Assembly (NCBI GenBank): GCA_001910725.1 | Contig: MJGA01000010.1 | Coordinates: 248,001-312,000 of the forward strand | Reading direction: 5' to 3' | From: Phanerodontia chrysosporium | Lineage: Eukaryota; Basidiomycota; Agaricomycetes; Polyporales; Phanerochaetaceae | DNA length: 64,000 nt | Shown: piece after piece, positions 36,059 to 48,761 of the stretch | Layout: every line of letters begins with the position of its first letter | How positions within the stretch are numbered: the stretch's first letter is position 1 | Notes under the pieces: model-generated | The model's input: only the letters and a program-made list of their open reading frames with translations | Databases searched by the model: none | Told to the model about the DNA's origin: nothing | Position numbers and translations under genes: made by a program

Positions 36059-37118
36059 ATGGTGTCTAGGAGAACTGTCGTGGTGGCAGGTCTGCCTGTA
36101 CACGTATTCTCGAGAATTGGACTCGGGGAGATTACAGGCAAGGTTGCCGTGCTCTTCTTCCTCCATGGCCGCGGGGAGGCTGCGCGCGAGTATGACAATC
36201 GCGCCGAGAGCATCGTGAGGCAGGTGTCCAGCAAGGGTCAATCGAACATCGATCTGCTCGTAGTCACCATCGTACGTCTCGCTACACTGCCACTTCGAGG
36301 ATGTGCTGATGTGCACGATAGGACCAACGAAACCACGGCGAACGTCTCGTTGACAAAGCGTCGAACAACTCTTGGAAAGAGGGGAACGACAGACATGCGT
36401 GAGTCCTACTACCTGCGAGCTGTCTCCCGTCTTACAGCGTCGGCGCAGCATCGATATGTACGCGATGTATGGTGCGTTCCCAGCACGTCTTCCCACATAA
36501 CTCTCAGATCAGACCTGTTATCGCGCAGCGGGGACTGTACGGGACGTCTCCTACCTGATCGATTTCCTGCCGTCCTACCTCTTCCCCGGCGGCGAGGCCG
36601 ACATCGTGCAGTGGGCCGTCGGCGGCGTGAGCCTTGGCGGGCATGCCACCTGGTTTGCGCTGCGCCACGAGCCGCGCCTGCGTGTCGGGATCCCCATCAT
36701 CGGTGCGCCGTCCCCCACGACGTGTCCGCGTCCGTGCCACTCAACATCCCTCGCAGGCTGCCCCGACTACCTCCACCTCATGTCCCGCCGCGCGAACAAC
36801 TCGGGCATCGCGTTCGAGCCGCCGTACATCCCTGCGAGCTTCCTCGCGTACGTGCGCGCGAACGATCCCCCGTACTCACCGTACACGAAGCCCGACGCGT
36901 CGAATCCGTTCTGCGGCAAGAAGATCCTCGTCCTTTCTGGCGCAGATGACCCTATCGTGCCTTGGGAGAGCAGCGAGGAGTTTGTGAAGAACCTCGAGGT
37001 TGGTCCCGATGGAGCGAAGAAGGTCATTGTCTACCCGGGCGTTGCACACAAGTGCACAGACGACATGATCAAGGAGACGTCAGATTTCATATGGGAACAG
37101 ATCTTGAGTAAGGCATAA
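36059..37118 (+). CDS. Alpha/beta hydrolase (about 282 aa)
   Basis: Exons 36059-36271, 36322-36398, 36449-36471, 36529-36702, 36757-37118 (849 nt in frame). N-terminal strand VAVLFFLHGRGE carries the HGRG oxyanion-hole region. DQRNHGERLVD follows. The nucleophile elbow is GVSLGGHATW (GxSxG, Ser candidate). ILVLSGADDPIVPWE holds the acid Asp, and YPGVAHKCTDDM the catalytic His. Exon 3 is only 23 nt, needed to keep frame between NDRHA and AGTVRDVSYLIDFLP. The last 54-nt intron is a multiple of three and could be retained, giving 300 aa, but IPIIGCPDYL after splicing reads better. Cytosolic esterase-like enzyme; substrate unknown. Convergent with the BAG gene, whose stop lies 150 bases away. Confidence 0.85.
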
Positions 37119-37269
37119 CATTGCATAGACGAGTAAGCCAGAATACCTGTACTGTAGGCGGTCAAGGGCAGACGGCTCCATGAAAGCGAATACGATCATC
37201 TAACGCATTAACCCGTACTACACTGGCGTGGGCACAATATACAAAACAATAGGGTATCCCCATGACAAA

Positions 37270-38315
37270 CTACGAGCTCTTCAACCTCTGCCGCCACCCG
37301 GAGTCTAGTCTATCGAGGAGATTCTGAACCTCCTTTACGGCCATTTTTCTCTCCTTGCGCGCCTCTTCCCACTCGCCTTCGGCATTGATGGCATCCAGGC
37401 GAAGTAGGCTCTGGAGAAGCATCTCACCAAGGCGAACGTGCTCCTGCGCCAGGTCCGACTGCTTCCCGGGTGTCGCGACACTGTTCTTCGCCTGCTGGCC
37501 TGCTGGCTGCGGCGCGGAAGCCGCGGCAGTGGGAGTTCCCTGCAGTTCAGACAGGAATCGATCCACGCCGGGCTGCAGCGTCTTGCGGACCTTGTCAAGC
37601 TCGGACTGAATCTGCTTGATGGTACTCTGTTCTGTGCGGCGCTCGGGGCTGCCTTGGCTGACGGTACAGAGTTGTCACCCCGCCAATGACCGCAATCTTC
37701 GAGTTCTCCTTGATCCCGTACGCAGAGACTAGGATTGGTGTTTAGTCGGTATCATGTTATCGATGCAGGGGTGTCAGCCTGTGCCGTGCGATGTCGCGAG
37801 CAGTCCAATAGCGTGTCCGCTATCGAAGTGCAGTCAGGGCTGCTTCACGTGAAGCGGTGTAGGCCTGAGGTTTGTTGTTGTCGACACATGCAAGTCTGGT
37901 GCACTGGAAGCGTGCACGAGCCCTGAGCGGACACGCCCTTGGAGCGACGAGGAACACCGGCCCAAGGCCGCGAGGCGGACGCCTCGTTGTGATCGGCGTG
38001 AAGGCAAAAGGCTGACGGAGCGGATGGAGACACGTACTCGGTGCGTTATCATCCTTCATCACCGCTCCTGCATGCACAAGTTTGAAGGAGCCCGGAGGCA
38101 ATTGGGTGTAATCGGCGATCTGCTTGCGGATAACGGATAGTGGTGCGGTTGATGCAGGCAGGGGGAAGGTCAGCCTGCGCACACGGAAGGTATGTTAGAC
38201 GGGTGGAACATGTCAAACGGACGATCGTGGGACGCGGTTGGAGCGAAGGAGGTCAAATGACAGCAGTCGTATGCAGTGCTCACCTTTCCCTGCCCCACTT
38301 GACGGTATAGCTCAT
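37270..38315 (-). CDS. BAG-domain co-chaperone with ubiquitin-like domain (about 209 aa)
   Basis: Exon 1, 38315-38284, codes MSYTVKWGRER. Exon 2, 38174-38038, codes a ubiquitin-like segment, LSVIRKQIADYTQLPPGSFK then LVHAGAVMKDD. Exon 3, 37728-37270, starts ISAYGIKENSKIAVIGG and carries a BAG-type three-helix region with STIKQIQSELDKVRKTLQPG, HVRLGEMLLQSLLRLDAI and AVKEVQNLLDRLDSGW. BAG1-type proteins bind the Hsp70 ATPase domain and promote nucleotide exchange; the ubiquitin-like part links to the proteasome. The second intron is unusually long for this genome (309 nt). Exon 3 needs two single-base additions, in a G4 run near 37673 and a C4 run near 37650, giving 630 nt in frame. As a single-copy housekeeping gene it is a good test of the sequencing-error idea. 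Confidence 0.8.
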
Positions 38316-38795
38316 GTTTTGCTTACTACGTCCCGAGAGCAGACGCTTTGCGGAAGTGAGGGCGACTCCGAGCAGAATTGCAGCTACGGGGATCGCTGGA
38401 ACGGAGTGACGGATGAGCGGAGACGGTGCTGGCAGTGTGCTAGGCGTGCGTACCGATGTGCAGAGGTGTTACGTCGGGTGGCAATTGCATGCGCAACGTG
38501 GAGACGAGGTCCGTCCACGCCGCAGGAGCTGAAAAGACCGTGGCGGTAATGGTGGAAGAAATGAAGGTGGGGGTACGACCGAGAGGCGCGAATTATTGGC
38601 GCTTCGTTGCGGGGTAATCGTTCGTTTCTTACTGAGTAAACACGCGTAGTAAGCGGCAACTGCCGGGTAAGCACGATAAGTAAATCGGGCGAGTGGTTGA
38701 TGTCATAGCCTAGTTTCTAATCAAAATCTCCTTTCTCCTTCATCGACCTCGTTCCTTGCGTCTTGCTCTCTCCCCCATCACCGTCGTCGACCGCG
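38316..38795. promoter_or_regulatory. Divergent promoter region BAG / MAPKK
   Basis: 480 bases between two divergent start codons. No motif singled out. Confidence 0.4.
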
Positions 38796-40709
38796 ATGTC
38801 GGACTCCTCAGCACCGCCCGACACGACCCTCGCACGGCCTCCCGCCGCGCCCATGCGCAACACGACGGCGTCCTCGCGCACAGTCGCTGGTCTCCTCGCC
38901 AACCGCAAGCCCATGGCGTCCACGCCCATACCTCCATCCCTGCAGGCAAAGATGGCTGCCGTACGTTGACTGCCCGCGATCGCACTCCATCTGCTCAATT
39001 TCTTTAACCTCCGTAGATGGCTGCACGCGGTCAACAGTCCGGGAACGCCATGGATGCTGCTGCTCATGCGTTCCAAAACATGACGCTGGGCGATAAACCA
39101 ATGCACCCGATGCTGCGATCCGCACAGTCTGCGCCCTCAGCGCCTGGAAGACCCCCAGGCCCCCTAGGCGGCTTGGCTGCACGCCGCGCCGCGCCGAAGC
39201 TCAACGTGAAGGATATCGCGGGCGGGATAGACATGCTGATGCCCTCAGGTGGCGGCCCAAGCAATGCTGGTCTCGGTGGCGGAAGGCCGGTAATGGACGA
39301 CCCTCCGAAGAGGTCCCCGCAGCAGACATGGGGAACCCCCTTTGCGAATTTCGGCAAGATAGTGTGCGTGCTACTTGTCCCTATTGCCCGAGCACGCGGT
39401 GCTAATTGAGAGACAGGGACCCGTCAGGTGCCCTCAACTTCAATGGCAAGGCAATCCTCCACTCTAAGGGTGTCGACTTCTCCAACGGCGCCTCCTTTGC
39501 GATCAACATGAGCCAGCTGCAGCTCGAGGAAGAGCTCGGTCGGGGTAACTACGGCACAGTGAAGAAGGTGCTTCACAAACCCACAAAGGTGTACATGGCG
39601 ATGAAGGTTAGTCCCATACATGTTCCGCCACGATGCCCATGGTCCTGACTACGCTCAGGAAATACGTTTGGAACTGGATGAAGCGAAGCTGAACGCCATC
39701 ATTATGGAGCTGGACATTTTGCATCGTGCTGCGGCACCGGAAATTGTTGATTTCTATGGGGCGTTCTTCATCGAATCGTACGTGTTCTAGCTTGAACAAT
39801 AATGACGAATGCTTATCACGTGTTGTTCAGGTGTGTCTACTATTGCATGGAGTATATGGACGCTGGCTCGCTCGATAAACTCGAACAAGACGGCATTCCA
39901 GAGCCTGTGTTAGGTCGTATAACAGGAAGCATGGTCCGAGGGCTCAAGTTCCTCAAGGACGACATGCAGATTATTCACCGTGGTACGTACAGCCTCTGTC
40001 AGATGACTTCACGCATATACCCACCCTCTGTTCAGACGTAAAGCCGACGAACGTCCTTGTCAACAAGAAGGGCGAGGTAAAGCTCTGCGATTTCGGCGTT
40101 TCGGGGCAGCTCGAGCGGTCACTCGCGAAAACCAATATCGGCTGTCAGAGCTACATGGCGGTAAGTGGCGCCGATGCAAATTATAGAACTCTTCTTGATT
40201 GAATGCTTGCAGCCGGAACGCATCAAGGGCGAATCGCAGAACAATCTTGGCACTTACACCGTCTCATCTGACGTCTGGTCATTGGGCCTTTCGGTCATTG
40301 AGATGGCGTTGGGGCACTACCCGTATCCGCCAGAGACGTACGCCAACGTCTTTGCTCAGCTCACCGCGATCGTCCATGGAGACCCACCGGAACTACCGGA
40401 CGAGGGCTATTCGGATGAGGCGCGAGATTTTGTGGCGCGCTGTCTCCACCGCGTGCCTGAGATGAGAGCGACCTACGCTGAACTATTGGTCCGTCTTGTC
40501 TGACCCCTTTAACGCTCACGTGTTGCTAACGGGTTTCGCAGGAGCATCCCTTCCTGGTGCGTGATCGGACGTTGGAAGTCGACATGGTCGGATGGGTCGC
40601 GAAGGCCATCGAAGCTCGCGATGCGCGACAGCGAAAACAGATCGAAGAAGCGAAACAGCAGCAGCCTCCACCACCATTGGGCCATTCGCATCCCCCATCG
40701 GAACAATGA
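38796..40709 (+). CDS. PBS2: MAP kinase kinase, Pbs2/HOG type (513 aa)
   Basis: Eight exons: 38796-38960, 39017-39363, 39417-39606, 39659-39777, 39831-39982, 40036-40160, 40213-40488, 40542-40709 (1542 nt in frame). All introns are 52-56 nt. Kinase core: glycine loop [21 protein letters not shown] (ATP-site Lys), catalytic IIHRDVKPTN, DFG as LCDFGVSG. The activation loop [20 protein letters not shown] has the S-x-A-K-T arrangement typical of Pbs2/Wis1 MAPKKs, where Ser and Thr are the MAPKKK phosphorylation sites. The Ala/Pro/Ser-rich N-terminal region is shorter than in yeast Pbs2. It should act in the cytoplasm, phosphorylating the Hog1 MAPK in osmotic and general stress signalling. Fully intact, which contrasts with the broken neighbours. 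Confidence 0.93.
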
Positions 40710-41402
40710 CAACCCTATCTCAATCGCCGCTCGCGTTCTGTCTCTGCGAGCCAGATCAAACGAACCGGGGCCAAGTAGACGCGGCGCTACACACGGTCAC
40801 TCCGGCTGTAACCTACAGGTGTATCAATGTCTTCTCGATGTAGCCCTACCTCTCCTCGAACCCGGCGGCACCACTCCTACCCATCGTCCATACCTCTATC
40901 TGGAGCTCCCATGCCTGTGATTCTTTCCCTATTGTGTTCCTCTCGCTCTCCGTAACGACCAGGTCCGGAATTATCGGCCTTCACGAATATGCCCCCTCTG
41001 CGGTCTCATCGTCAGTTTCGTGGCGATTCCAGGAAACGGGTGGCCATTCGTAACGATTTCCCTGGCTGCTCGTCGTCTGAGCTGAATCACGCTGAGGGTG
41101 TTCTGGACGGGCTGGGCACCATGGAAGGTGTCTTGCCGAACTCAGGAACGTAGTGCTGTAGGTGTTTCACGCGCGCGGAGCGGGCTTACGTGCGTAGACT
41201 ATGAAATCGGACATCCCCTGCTGGTCATAGACCTCACTTCGCTCACAATGCTGTCACAAACACTGTTATTTGTATATTCGCGCGCCCATTCTCTTTACAT
41301 CCCGGTTATGTCACTACCCTCTCAGCTCATGTTCACTATCTGTGCAATAATATCTTTCAGCGTAACCCTGCGTCGGCGTTGCGCGTCGGCGGACTCTCAC
41401 CA
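40710..41402. other. Convergent intergenic, 3' UTRs
   Basis: No coding signal. Probably the 3' UTRs of the MAPKK and SDR genes. Confidence 0.4.
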
Positions 41403-42801
41403 CTCAAGCGAGTATCTTGTCCAGGGCCAAGCGGTTTATCAGACCGTTATCGATGACGATGGTCTGCCCGTTTACGAACATCGATTCGTCTGCCGGACTT
41501 GATGAGTTTTCTTGTTCGCTGCATCGTGAACGTGGAGCTTACCTGAGGCCAGGAACAATACCGTGTTCGCAATTTCTGCGTTGGGCTACCCTGTGAGCGT
41601 CGCACGACTTCCTCGCATAGCACGACGCACCCATGGGACCACAGAAGACATCGGGCCTTTTGGCGACGTATGGCCGCAGCACAGCTGGCAGAAAGTCCGT
41701 TCCCACAGGCCCTGGCGCGACGGCATTGACCCGCACGCCTGTGCTTCGCGCCGTGTTCTCGTGCGCACCGTTCATCGCGAGGCTGTGTACGCTGCGACCC
41801 GGTGTATCAGCGGGCCCATTCAGCGCGACCGGAGAGGGGGGCTCACGCGGCCTTGCTAGCGCAGTCTGCAGGACAGCGAACAGGCAGGGTCGGGCGTCCC
41901 GAGCGTCAGAAGGTTACCGAGCGGAAGCAGCGGGCAGAAACAAGCGCACATTCCATGGGCGTGTCGCTCCCGCACATGCCCGCAGCTGCGCACGCCTGAC
42001 GTCAGCTATGTCGATCGTGAAGCTTCAGACCCCAGACGCACTTGAGCCCGTCATGATGATGCTGCCACCAGGCCTCAGCTTCCCGCTAGCCGCGTTTGTC
42101 TGCGCTATCGCGGGCGAAGCGTGCTTGAGCGCGAGGAACGCGCTGGCGGGCTGGATTAGGGTGCGTGCGTGGAGTGGAGCGGGAGATGCTAGGCTTACCC
42201 GCCGACGTTCACTCTGAGGCACTCGAGAAACCCAGCAAGGGGCGTCTCGTCGAACGAAGCTGCCCCCGCCCCAAACGTTGCCGCCTAATAAGGCGTGTGA
42301 GCGGCAGACGCAATACGCAGGGATGCATGAAGACGTACGTTCGCGAAGAAGACGTCGAGCCGGCCCGCTTCGTCCAGGGCGCGCTCACAGAGGCCCTTCA
42401 CTGCAGATTCGTCGGTAACATCAAGCTGCACAAAAGTGACCTGTCTAGTATATTAGTCCGGATCGCTAGTGAATGCGCATCAAGAACAACCTTTGTATTG
42501 GGATACGTCTTCTCGAACGTCTCTTGGAGAGTCTCGAAATTCGCAACATTGATGTCCGCAGCATAGATACGGTTTGCACCTAGTATCGCGTGCGGCTCAA
42601 GAGCGTCGTGACGTTGGGTGTCCCCCTTACCTTCGTCTGCGAAGCGCATCACGGTTGTCCAGCTAGTACGCCCCTGAACTCAGAGAGCGCGACTCCCATT
42701 GCAGAATGAACGCACCCTATCCCGCGCGGAGAACCCGCGCCGGTGACGATGCAAACCTTGTTTTGCAGTCGTCCTGGCCTAGTGTTTGTGGTGTCTGTCA
42801 T
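41403..42801 (-). CDS. Short-chain dehydrogenase/reductase
   Basis: Start MTDTTNTRPGRLQNKVCIVT, followed by GAGSPRGIG, the TGxxxGIG NAD(P)-binding turn (42801 to about 42715). Then ANRIYAADINVANFETLQ with the cofactor-selecting acid (ADI), and QLDVTDESAVKGLCERALDE in the usual SDR position. ATFGAGAASFDETPLAGFLE and LRVNVG follow. PGGSIIMTGS gives the strand with the catalytic Ser region. YCASKAA is the YxxxK motif, its Tyr codon split by an intron. VRVNAVAPGPVGTDF, EIANTVLFLAS and DESMFVNGQTIVIDNG end the protein at 41403. One base looks missing in a C run near 41600. Around eight exons, not all fixed exactly. An oxidoreductase of unknown substrate. Confidence 0.8.
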
Positions 42802-43270
42802 GCCTGCGGAATGGGGTGTACCGTCCAGAGTGCATGTTCCTCGTTGGTTATATGCCTTGCACCATTCATGACGGTGCAGCGGCCGGGAGACGACGCGGCC
42901 TTTGATGTGAGCTGACAGAGGTAGGTCAGCTGGTGAGTGAAGGATGGGCGTATCAACCACAGATCCTGGCAGCGCGTATGGCCGCTGCCGTTATCGTGAG
43001 CAGGGGCTGCGTTCCAGACCTATCCTGTGCGCATTTGCGAACATGACTTCTCGCACGGGAATAGTGGTAGTAGCAGTATACGTGCCAGCAGACATCGTTG
43101 CAAAGTTCGGTAAACACCTGATTGACGTAGCTGCATGAGTATTTGAACGGTAGTGCATTCCACGCCAACCTACCTGAGCTGAGTCAGTCACGCGCTCTTC
43201 GAGCTTGATAGAGCAATACGCTTCGACAGGACGGAGGCGGGTGTGTGTCAAAGAGTCATCATTAAAAGGT
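42802..43270. other. Intergenic, nothing recognised
   Basis: Between the SDR start and the 3' end of the F-box-like gene. No coding signal. Confidence 0.4.
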
Positions 43271-45070
43271 TCAGGAGAGTACACGGGTGAGGTACGTGAT
43301 ATGTCGCCCAAGCCGTTCACAATATGCAACCCTGCCATCCAAACCATCAGCCTGCGCCAGCTCCAGCCAGCGGTAATAAGCGGCGTGGAAAAGCTCTTCG
43401 GAAGGGTCGAGCCACCGGTCTTCGGGTGCAGGCATAAAATAGTCGTCAAATCTTGCAAAGCCAGCCATACCGTATACTTTGCAGTGCTCGATGGCTAAGC
43501 CGCAGTCCGGAGGACATATGCTGCGCAGGAAAAGCCCGATGTCTTCCGCATCTGAGCCAAAACCTGGATCGTCATCTGAGAAGACGAGGCTGACTGCCTT
43601 CAGCGACTTGAAGATTGTCCAGCTTCCATACGGTTGCGCAAGCCGCGGGCGCGCATAGATCGAAAGCGTCTCGAGCTGGGTGCAGTGTCTCAAGAGAGAA
43701 AGCATAATCTCGTCGACACAAGCGACATTGTCTCCGCTGGCGTTGGCGGGATCCGTCAACACATTGTCGAGAATGAGGTGGCGCAGACGCGGCCAGCTGG
43801 GAGGAACCGATCCAAGTCGAAATCAAAGAGACTGGATGGATAGAAGGCCTCAATATGTATCGATGTCAGTTGGTGACACCTTGATAGCTTCTCGAGGGCC
43901 AGGTCGTTGATGCTGCGCCATGTCTCCGGCCGCGCCAGTCGTATTGGTGTACGCCTACACGGACCTCTTCTATGGAAGGCAAGACGCTGGCGATCTTCTC
44001 CAATATATGCAGCAGGAGCGACAGCTCATCGTCCTCGTCGTTCCGACAAGACAGATCTACGTTGATCGACCTCAAATGCCTGAATCCTTGCAGAGATGCG
44101 AAGTTATCAGGAAGCAAGTCCTGACATAGGCCGTAAGACAGAGAGCGGAGAGCCGGGAACGAGCCCAGCGTTGGGATAGGCGCTCCATCATGGTAGTCGA
44201 GCCGGGATAGGGCGCGGGGAGGATATTCTCTCTGGTCGTACTGGCCCAAGCGACGCTTTGGCAATGGATCGTTCATACCGAACGCTGATATAGATTGTAG
44301 GGTCGTGTGAGAACCGATGGCAGCGAGAAGACCGATAGAGAGTATCGACGGTGAAAGGGTGAGATGAGTGAGGCTCCTCAGGTTGCGGATCATGGCCGTG
44401 AAAGTGGGCCACACGTCTTCGACGGGTTCAGAGTGGGCATCGAGCGACAAAGTGGAGATGCTAGGCATTTGTTCTGGAATAGCATGGAGGAGCGTCTGCA
44501 GGCTTTCAAGTGGCACTGGCTCATCACCCCACTTCCTATAGAGCACGAGATTGAAGGTGTGCACAGATGATTTGAAGAGTTGTGTGGCAATTCCTACGAC
44601 GTCCGCCTCGATATCCATAGCCAGTTGCAAGGTGTTGAGGTTCGACAGGTCCAGAGAGGGTGGCAAGGACTGATGTATAGATGACCGCACTTCCTGCGGT
44701 GAAATCCAGGATAGATGCATCGTAAGAGACTTGATATGTCGTGCAACAAACTTATTGAACCGAGCCCAGCTGGAGGCGGAGAGCGGGCTCGAGAGGGCCA
44801 CTTCACACTGCGAAAAGTTGTTCAGCAAGGCGCATGCGACATTGAACGAACGACGTACTGGGAAGAATAATTCCCTCTCGTAAAAAAAGAGAGCACGGAA
44901 GCCTCCTCTCCAGCAGGAGACTCCCAAAGGAACGGTATTGCAGCTGCATACCACGTCCTTCGCACCAGGGCTAGTCTCGTGAAAGGAGCGCTGTCTCCTG
45001 CATGGAGGAAAGAGAAGATGACACTCAAGAGGTCAGTATTGTCCAGGACGGGGTGGGATGGTTTTGACAT
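43271..45070 (-). CDS. F-box/LRR-like protein, three one-base breaks (about 600 aa)
   Basis: N-terminus reads PVLDNTDLLSVIFSFL, then LALVRRTWYAAAIPFLWES, a good F-box (Skp1-binding) pattern. The body has irregular leucine-rich repeats such as LSNLNTLQLAMDIEAD, MIRNLRSLTHLTLSP and GSFPALRSLSYGLCQDLLP, typical of basidiomycete F-box proteins. No intron is needed: the span is 1800 nt, and with three one-base additions (a T7 run near 44882, near 43915, and a C3 run near 43805) it stays open. The parts beyond each break continue the same repeat style (SWPRLRHLILDNVLTDPA), so this is one gene. Probable SCF ubiquitin-ligase substrate receptor; target unknown. Confidence 0.75.
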
Positions 45071-45482
45071 GATGTGGTAGACACTCTGGCAGGGGACATT
45101 TATATCTTAGGCGGGAGAAAGAGCTCTTTCACCCGAAGATGTCCTAGTCTTCACTGCATGCATTGCTCGACCGTTGTCCTATTCCTTGTCCCTTGATTGG
45201 CATCCTATGTTTCTCGCCAGAGATGAAGAAGTAATAAGAACAGGTGTCATGCCGTTCAGCATGCGTGCGCAGCGTGACGTGGTGGGCGCGAGAGGAGATG
45301 GTCGTGGCGAGAGGAAGAGACGCGACGTGTCTGTGCTGCGCTCGCTTACAGACTTGCCGACGACCGCCACCATCCCTGCCCCGGCTGCGCAGCTTTTCAC
45401 TCGAAACCTCCACCTTGTCGTTGCTAGGCCTGCCCTTGCACTTGCTTAACTCGATCATCTTCGCCTTCTCCTTCTGTCCTGC
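45071..45482. promoter_or_regulatory. Divergent promoter region F-box / SCY1
   Basis: 412 bases between divergent start codons at 45070 and 45483. No motif singled out. Confidence 0.4.
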
Positions 45483-48400
45483 ATGGACTACCTGAGGAAT
45501 CTCGGCTCGGCGGCGGTCTCTTCGCTCGTGCAAAAGTCTGGGCTTACACTCCCGTTCTCACTTGGCCCTAAGGTCACATCCTTCGAGGGCAAGTCTCTAT
45601 GGACGCTCTACGACGGAACAAAACGCGTACGATCTCCTGTTTTTCCCAGTATCTGACTTGCTAGACTTCGCCACGCAGGACGACGGAAGCGCAATATCTA
45701 TCTTCGAGTTCGATGCCAACCAGCCGGGGAAGAGGACGTACCTACCACTCGCTAAGAATGCTTTGCGAAAGCTGCGCACCGTCCGCCATCCGGACGTACT
45801 CAAATTTCTGGATGCAGTCGAGACAGATACTACCGTGTATATCATGACCGAGCGGGTCCGCCCTCTCGGCCCTGCCATCCAGGAACGCGCGTCCAAGAGT
45901 ACGCAGGAGAGGGAGGATTGGCTATTGTGGGGCATCCATCGTGTCTCAGTATGTCCGCACCTGCTTCGCCCCATTCCCCAGACTGATCAGGTGCGGGTTG
46001 CAGATAGCACTTGCGTTCGTGAACGAGTCCTGCAACTCGACCCATGGCAACGTACGCGTTGACTCCGTATTTATATCCCCCTCCGGCGAGTGGAAACTGG
46101 GTGGGTTCGAAGTTCTCAGCAGTCCTAAAGACGATGCCGCCGTCCTATATGTGCGTAGCTACCACAATGTACCTTACCTTCAAGACCAACGAATATATTT
46201 GCTTCAGACTATGGGGAGCCTTTTGCCCGATGCTTCGACATACGCCTCCCCGGAGATCAAGAAGGGTGGCTGGTCTGCTACGAAAGAGTACGACCCTTCT
46301 CCTTGGCTCTTGCGCAGTGCCCTGACTTTCATACAGGAACCCTATCCCTGCAGCAGATGCCTACGCTCTCGGCTTGCTCATACACTTTGCCTTCAACCCT
46401 TCACATCCGCTGCCCGCTACAGCGCAGCCGCCACATCCGCCACCTGCGCCTTCTTCACGCGGGGCCATACCACTCTCCGTCTTCCCATCGTACAAGCGAC
46501 TGCTCAACCCTAACCCCAAGGCGCGTTTGTCTCCCAAGCACTTCCTCGAGCTTGGTATGGCCGAGACCGCAGGCGAAGGGTCGGGTTTCTTCGCCTCGAA
46601 TCGCCTCGTGAAGGTTTGTGCAGGACTCGACAGCTTCAACATTGCCAGTGAGGCCGAGAAGGCGTCGCTCCTAAGGTACGCTTCCACCTGCGGTGCATAC
46701 ATGCAGCTGATGCAGTCTGCAGAATACTGAAGGAGTCAGCCGCCTCGCTTCCGCCAGAGTTTGCGTCGTATCGCGTCCTGCCTGCACTCGCATCGGCCCT
46801 CGAGTTTGGCGGTGCGAGTGCGGCGTCGATCCTGCCTCTGGTGCTGCAGCTGGGGAAGAACGTGCCACCGGAGGACTACAACGCCGTCATCATGGTGCAC
46901 ATCATCAAGCTGTTCGCGAGCCCCGACCGCGGGACGCGCATGGCGCTGCTCGACCACCTGAACGAGTACGCGGACAAGCTGGACAAGAAGACCGTGAGCG
47001 ACAAGATCTGGCCGAACCTGGTACGCACCCACAGGCCTCTTCCTGCCCCGCACTGACACGGGCGGCAGCAAACGGGCTTCAACGACACGGTACCCGTCAT
47101 CCGGGAGGCGACCGTGCGCGCGATCATCGCGGTCGCGGACAAGTTCAACGAGCGGATCCTGAACAACGACCTCCTGCGGTACCTCGCGAAGATGCAGGCG
47201 GACCCGAGGCGTCGATTCGCACGAACACGTGCATTCTCCTCGGGCGGCTCGGGCCCAACCTCGGCTACCACACGAAGCGCAAGGTGCTCGTGCCCGCGTT
47301 CGCGCGCGCGCTCAAGGACCCGTTCGTCCACTGCCGCGTCGCGGGCCTCATGGCGCTCATGGCGACGCTCGAGTGCTTCGAGACGGAGGAGGTCGCGACG
47401 CGCGTCATCCCCGCGATGGCGTTCGCGCTCGTGGACAAGGAGAAGTGCGTGCTCCGGTTTTCCGCGCTGGACCTCCCGGCTGACCCCTGCGCAGGCTCGT
47501 CCGCGACCAGGCGTTCAAGGCGATGCAGCTCTTCGTGAAGAAGCTCGAGGAGTACGCGGCGACACTGGTGAGTCCCCTGCACCGACTTCCGGGTTCTGAC
47601 ACTCAGTGGCGCGGGAGCCCGAGACGGCGGCGCCAGAGACCGAGGTGCCGTCCATATTCCAGGCCGCAGCGTCGCCCAGCAGCGGCCAGACGACGCTCGT
47701 CAACACCGCGGCCGGCGCGGCCGGGGCTCTTGCGGGCTGGGCGCTCTCATCTATCGGCAAGAAGGTGCGTGCCGTCGCCGTCCCTCCAGCACTGTCACGC
47801 GAAAACTCACTCTCCGTGCAGCTTGCGCCCGCAGACCTGCAGAGCACGATGAGCGCCGTCTCACACGCCGCCGCAGGCGACATCGACCGCCCGACGTCCG
47901 CGCCGCCCGCGGGCGCCGCCGCTGCGCACAGCACGCGCCCGCAGCCGTGGGCAACGCAGTCGACGCCCGCCGCGCGCCGAAGGGCGGCATGCGGCTCGGC
48001 GGCGCGAAGCCCGCGGCCAGCGCGAGCACACACATGCCCGCGGAGTGGGCGGAGGAGGCTGCCGCGGAGGCCGCTGCGGAGGAGGAAGAGGGCGGCCAGG
48101 CGAACCCGTGGGGCAGCGAGGACTTGATGGACGTGAACGCGGACCAGGACGACTGGAGTGAGTTGGACGCCGCCGGGCCTGCGCGACTGGATGCTGAACG
48201 TGGGGCGTTTGCAGGCGCCTTCGAGACCGCGCCCGCGCCTGCGGCGGTGGGGCTTGGGATACAGGGCTCTAGCCTCGCGGTGTCGCTGCAGGCCAACGGT
48301 GCGTGATGATAGTCAACAAGTCGATTGCCGGTGCTCACAGGACGGTAGGAGCAGACGACTGGGGAGAGACACTTACCGCCGTACCGAGCAAGCCTGCGAC

Positions 48401-48676
48401 GCCTCAGATGCGGGTGCAGTCGCCCGCGACGCTGCGTTCGCCGACGCTGTTGGACAGCAGCAAGGCAGACCCGGTGCAGAGCCGAGGAACGTCGCCTGCG
48501 CCCGCCGCGCATACCATGACGAAGGAGGAGAAGGCTGCAGAGATGGCGCGGCGGAAAGAGGAGCGGAAGCAGGCAAGTACCCATCGTGATTGTATGCGCA
48601 GACCGAGAGCTGACTTGGGATGCAGCGCATCGCCGCGTTGAAAGAGCAGAAGAAACACGCGTCGGCGAGACCATAG
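45483..48676 (+). CDS. SCY1: SCY1-like pseudokinase (Cex1/SCYL1 family)
   Basis: Begins MDYLRNLGSAAVSSLVQKSG, typical of SCYL1. The kinase-like domain is degenerate: STHGNVR sits where HRD should be, and EWKLGGFEV replaces DFG, so no catalysis is expected. A second half of HEAT-type helices follows, with VHIIKLFASPDRGTRMALLD, QTGFNDTVPVIREATVRAII and FARALKDPFVHCRVAGLMAL. A Ser/Ala/Pro-rich tail with acidic AEWAEEAA-like and DWSELD segments ends in MARRKEERKQ and RIAALKEQKKHASARP. Family role: COPI/ER-Golgi traffic and tRNA nuclear export. The final intron appears to use a GC donor (AAGCAG|GCAAGT, about 48573). One base is missing near 47206 (CCG-AGG for CCGGAGG), and another possibly near 45990. 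Exon boundaries in 45950-46330 are uncertain. Confidence 0.85.
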
Positions 48677-48761
48677 ATGGGGTGTCGAGGGTGTCTCTTT
48701 GCTGCTGTATGGACGGATCGGTAGTTACACGTAATTTATTCTGGGTTCGAATATAGTCGCT

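Noticed and set aside
37820..38036. Extension of the BAG ubiquitin-like exon past 38038
   Set aside because: The open frame continues by chance into the 309-nt intron; joining 38038 to 37728 gives the expected APISAYGIKENSK.
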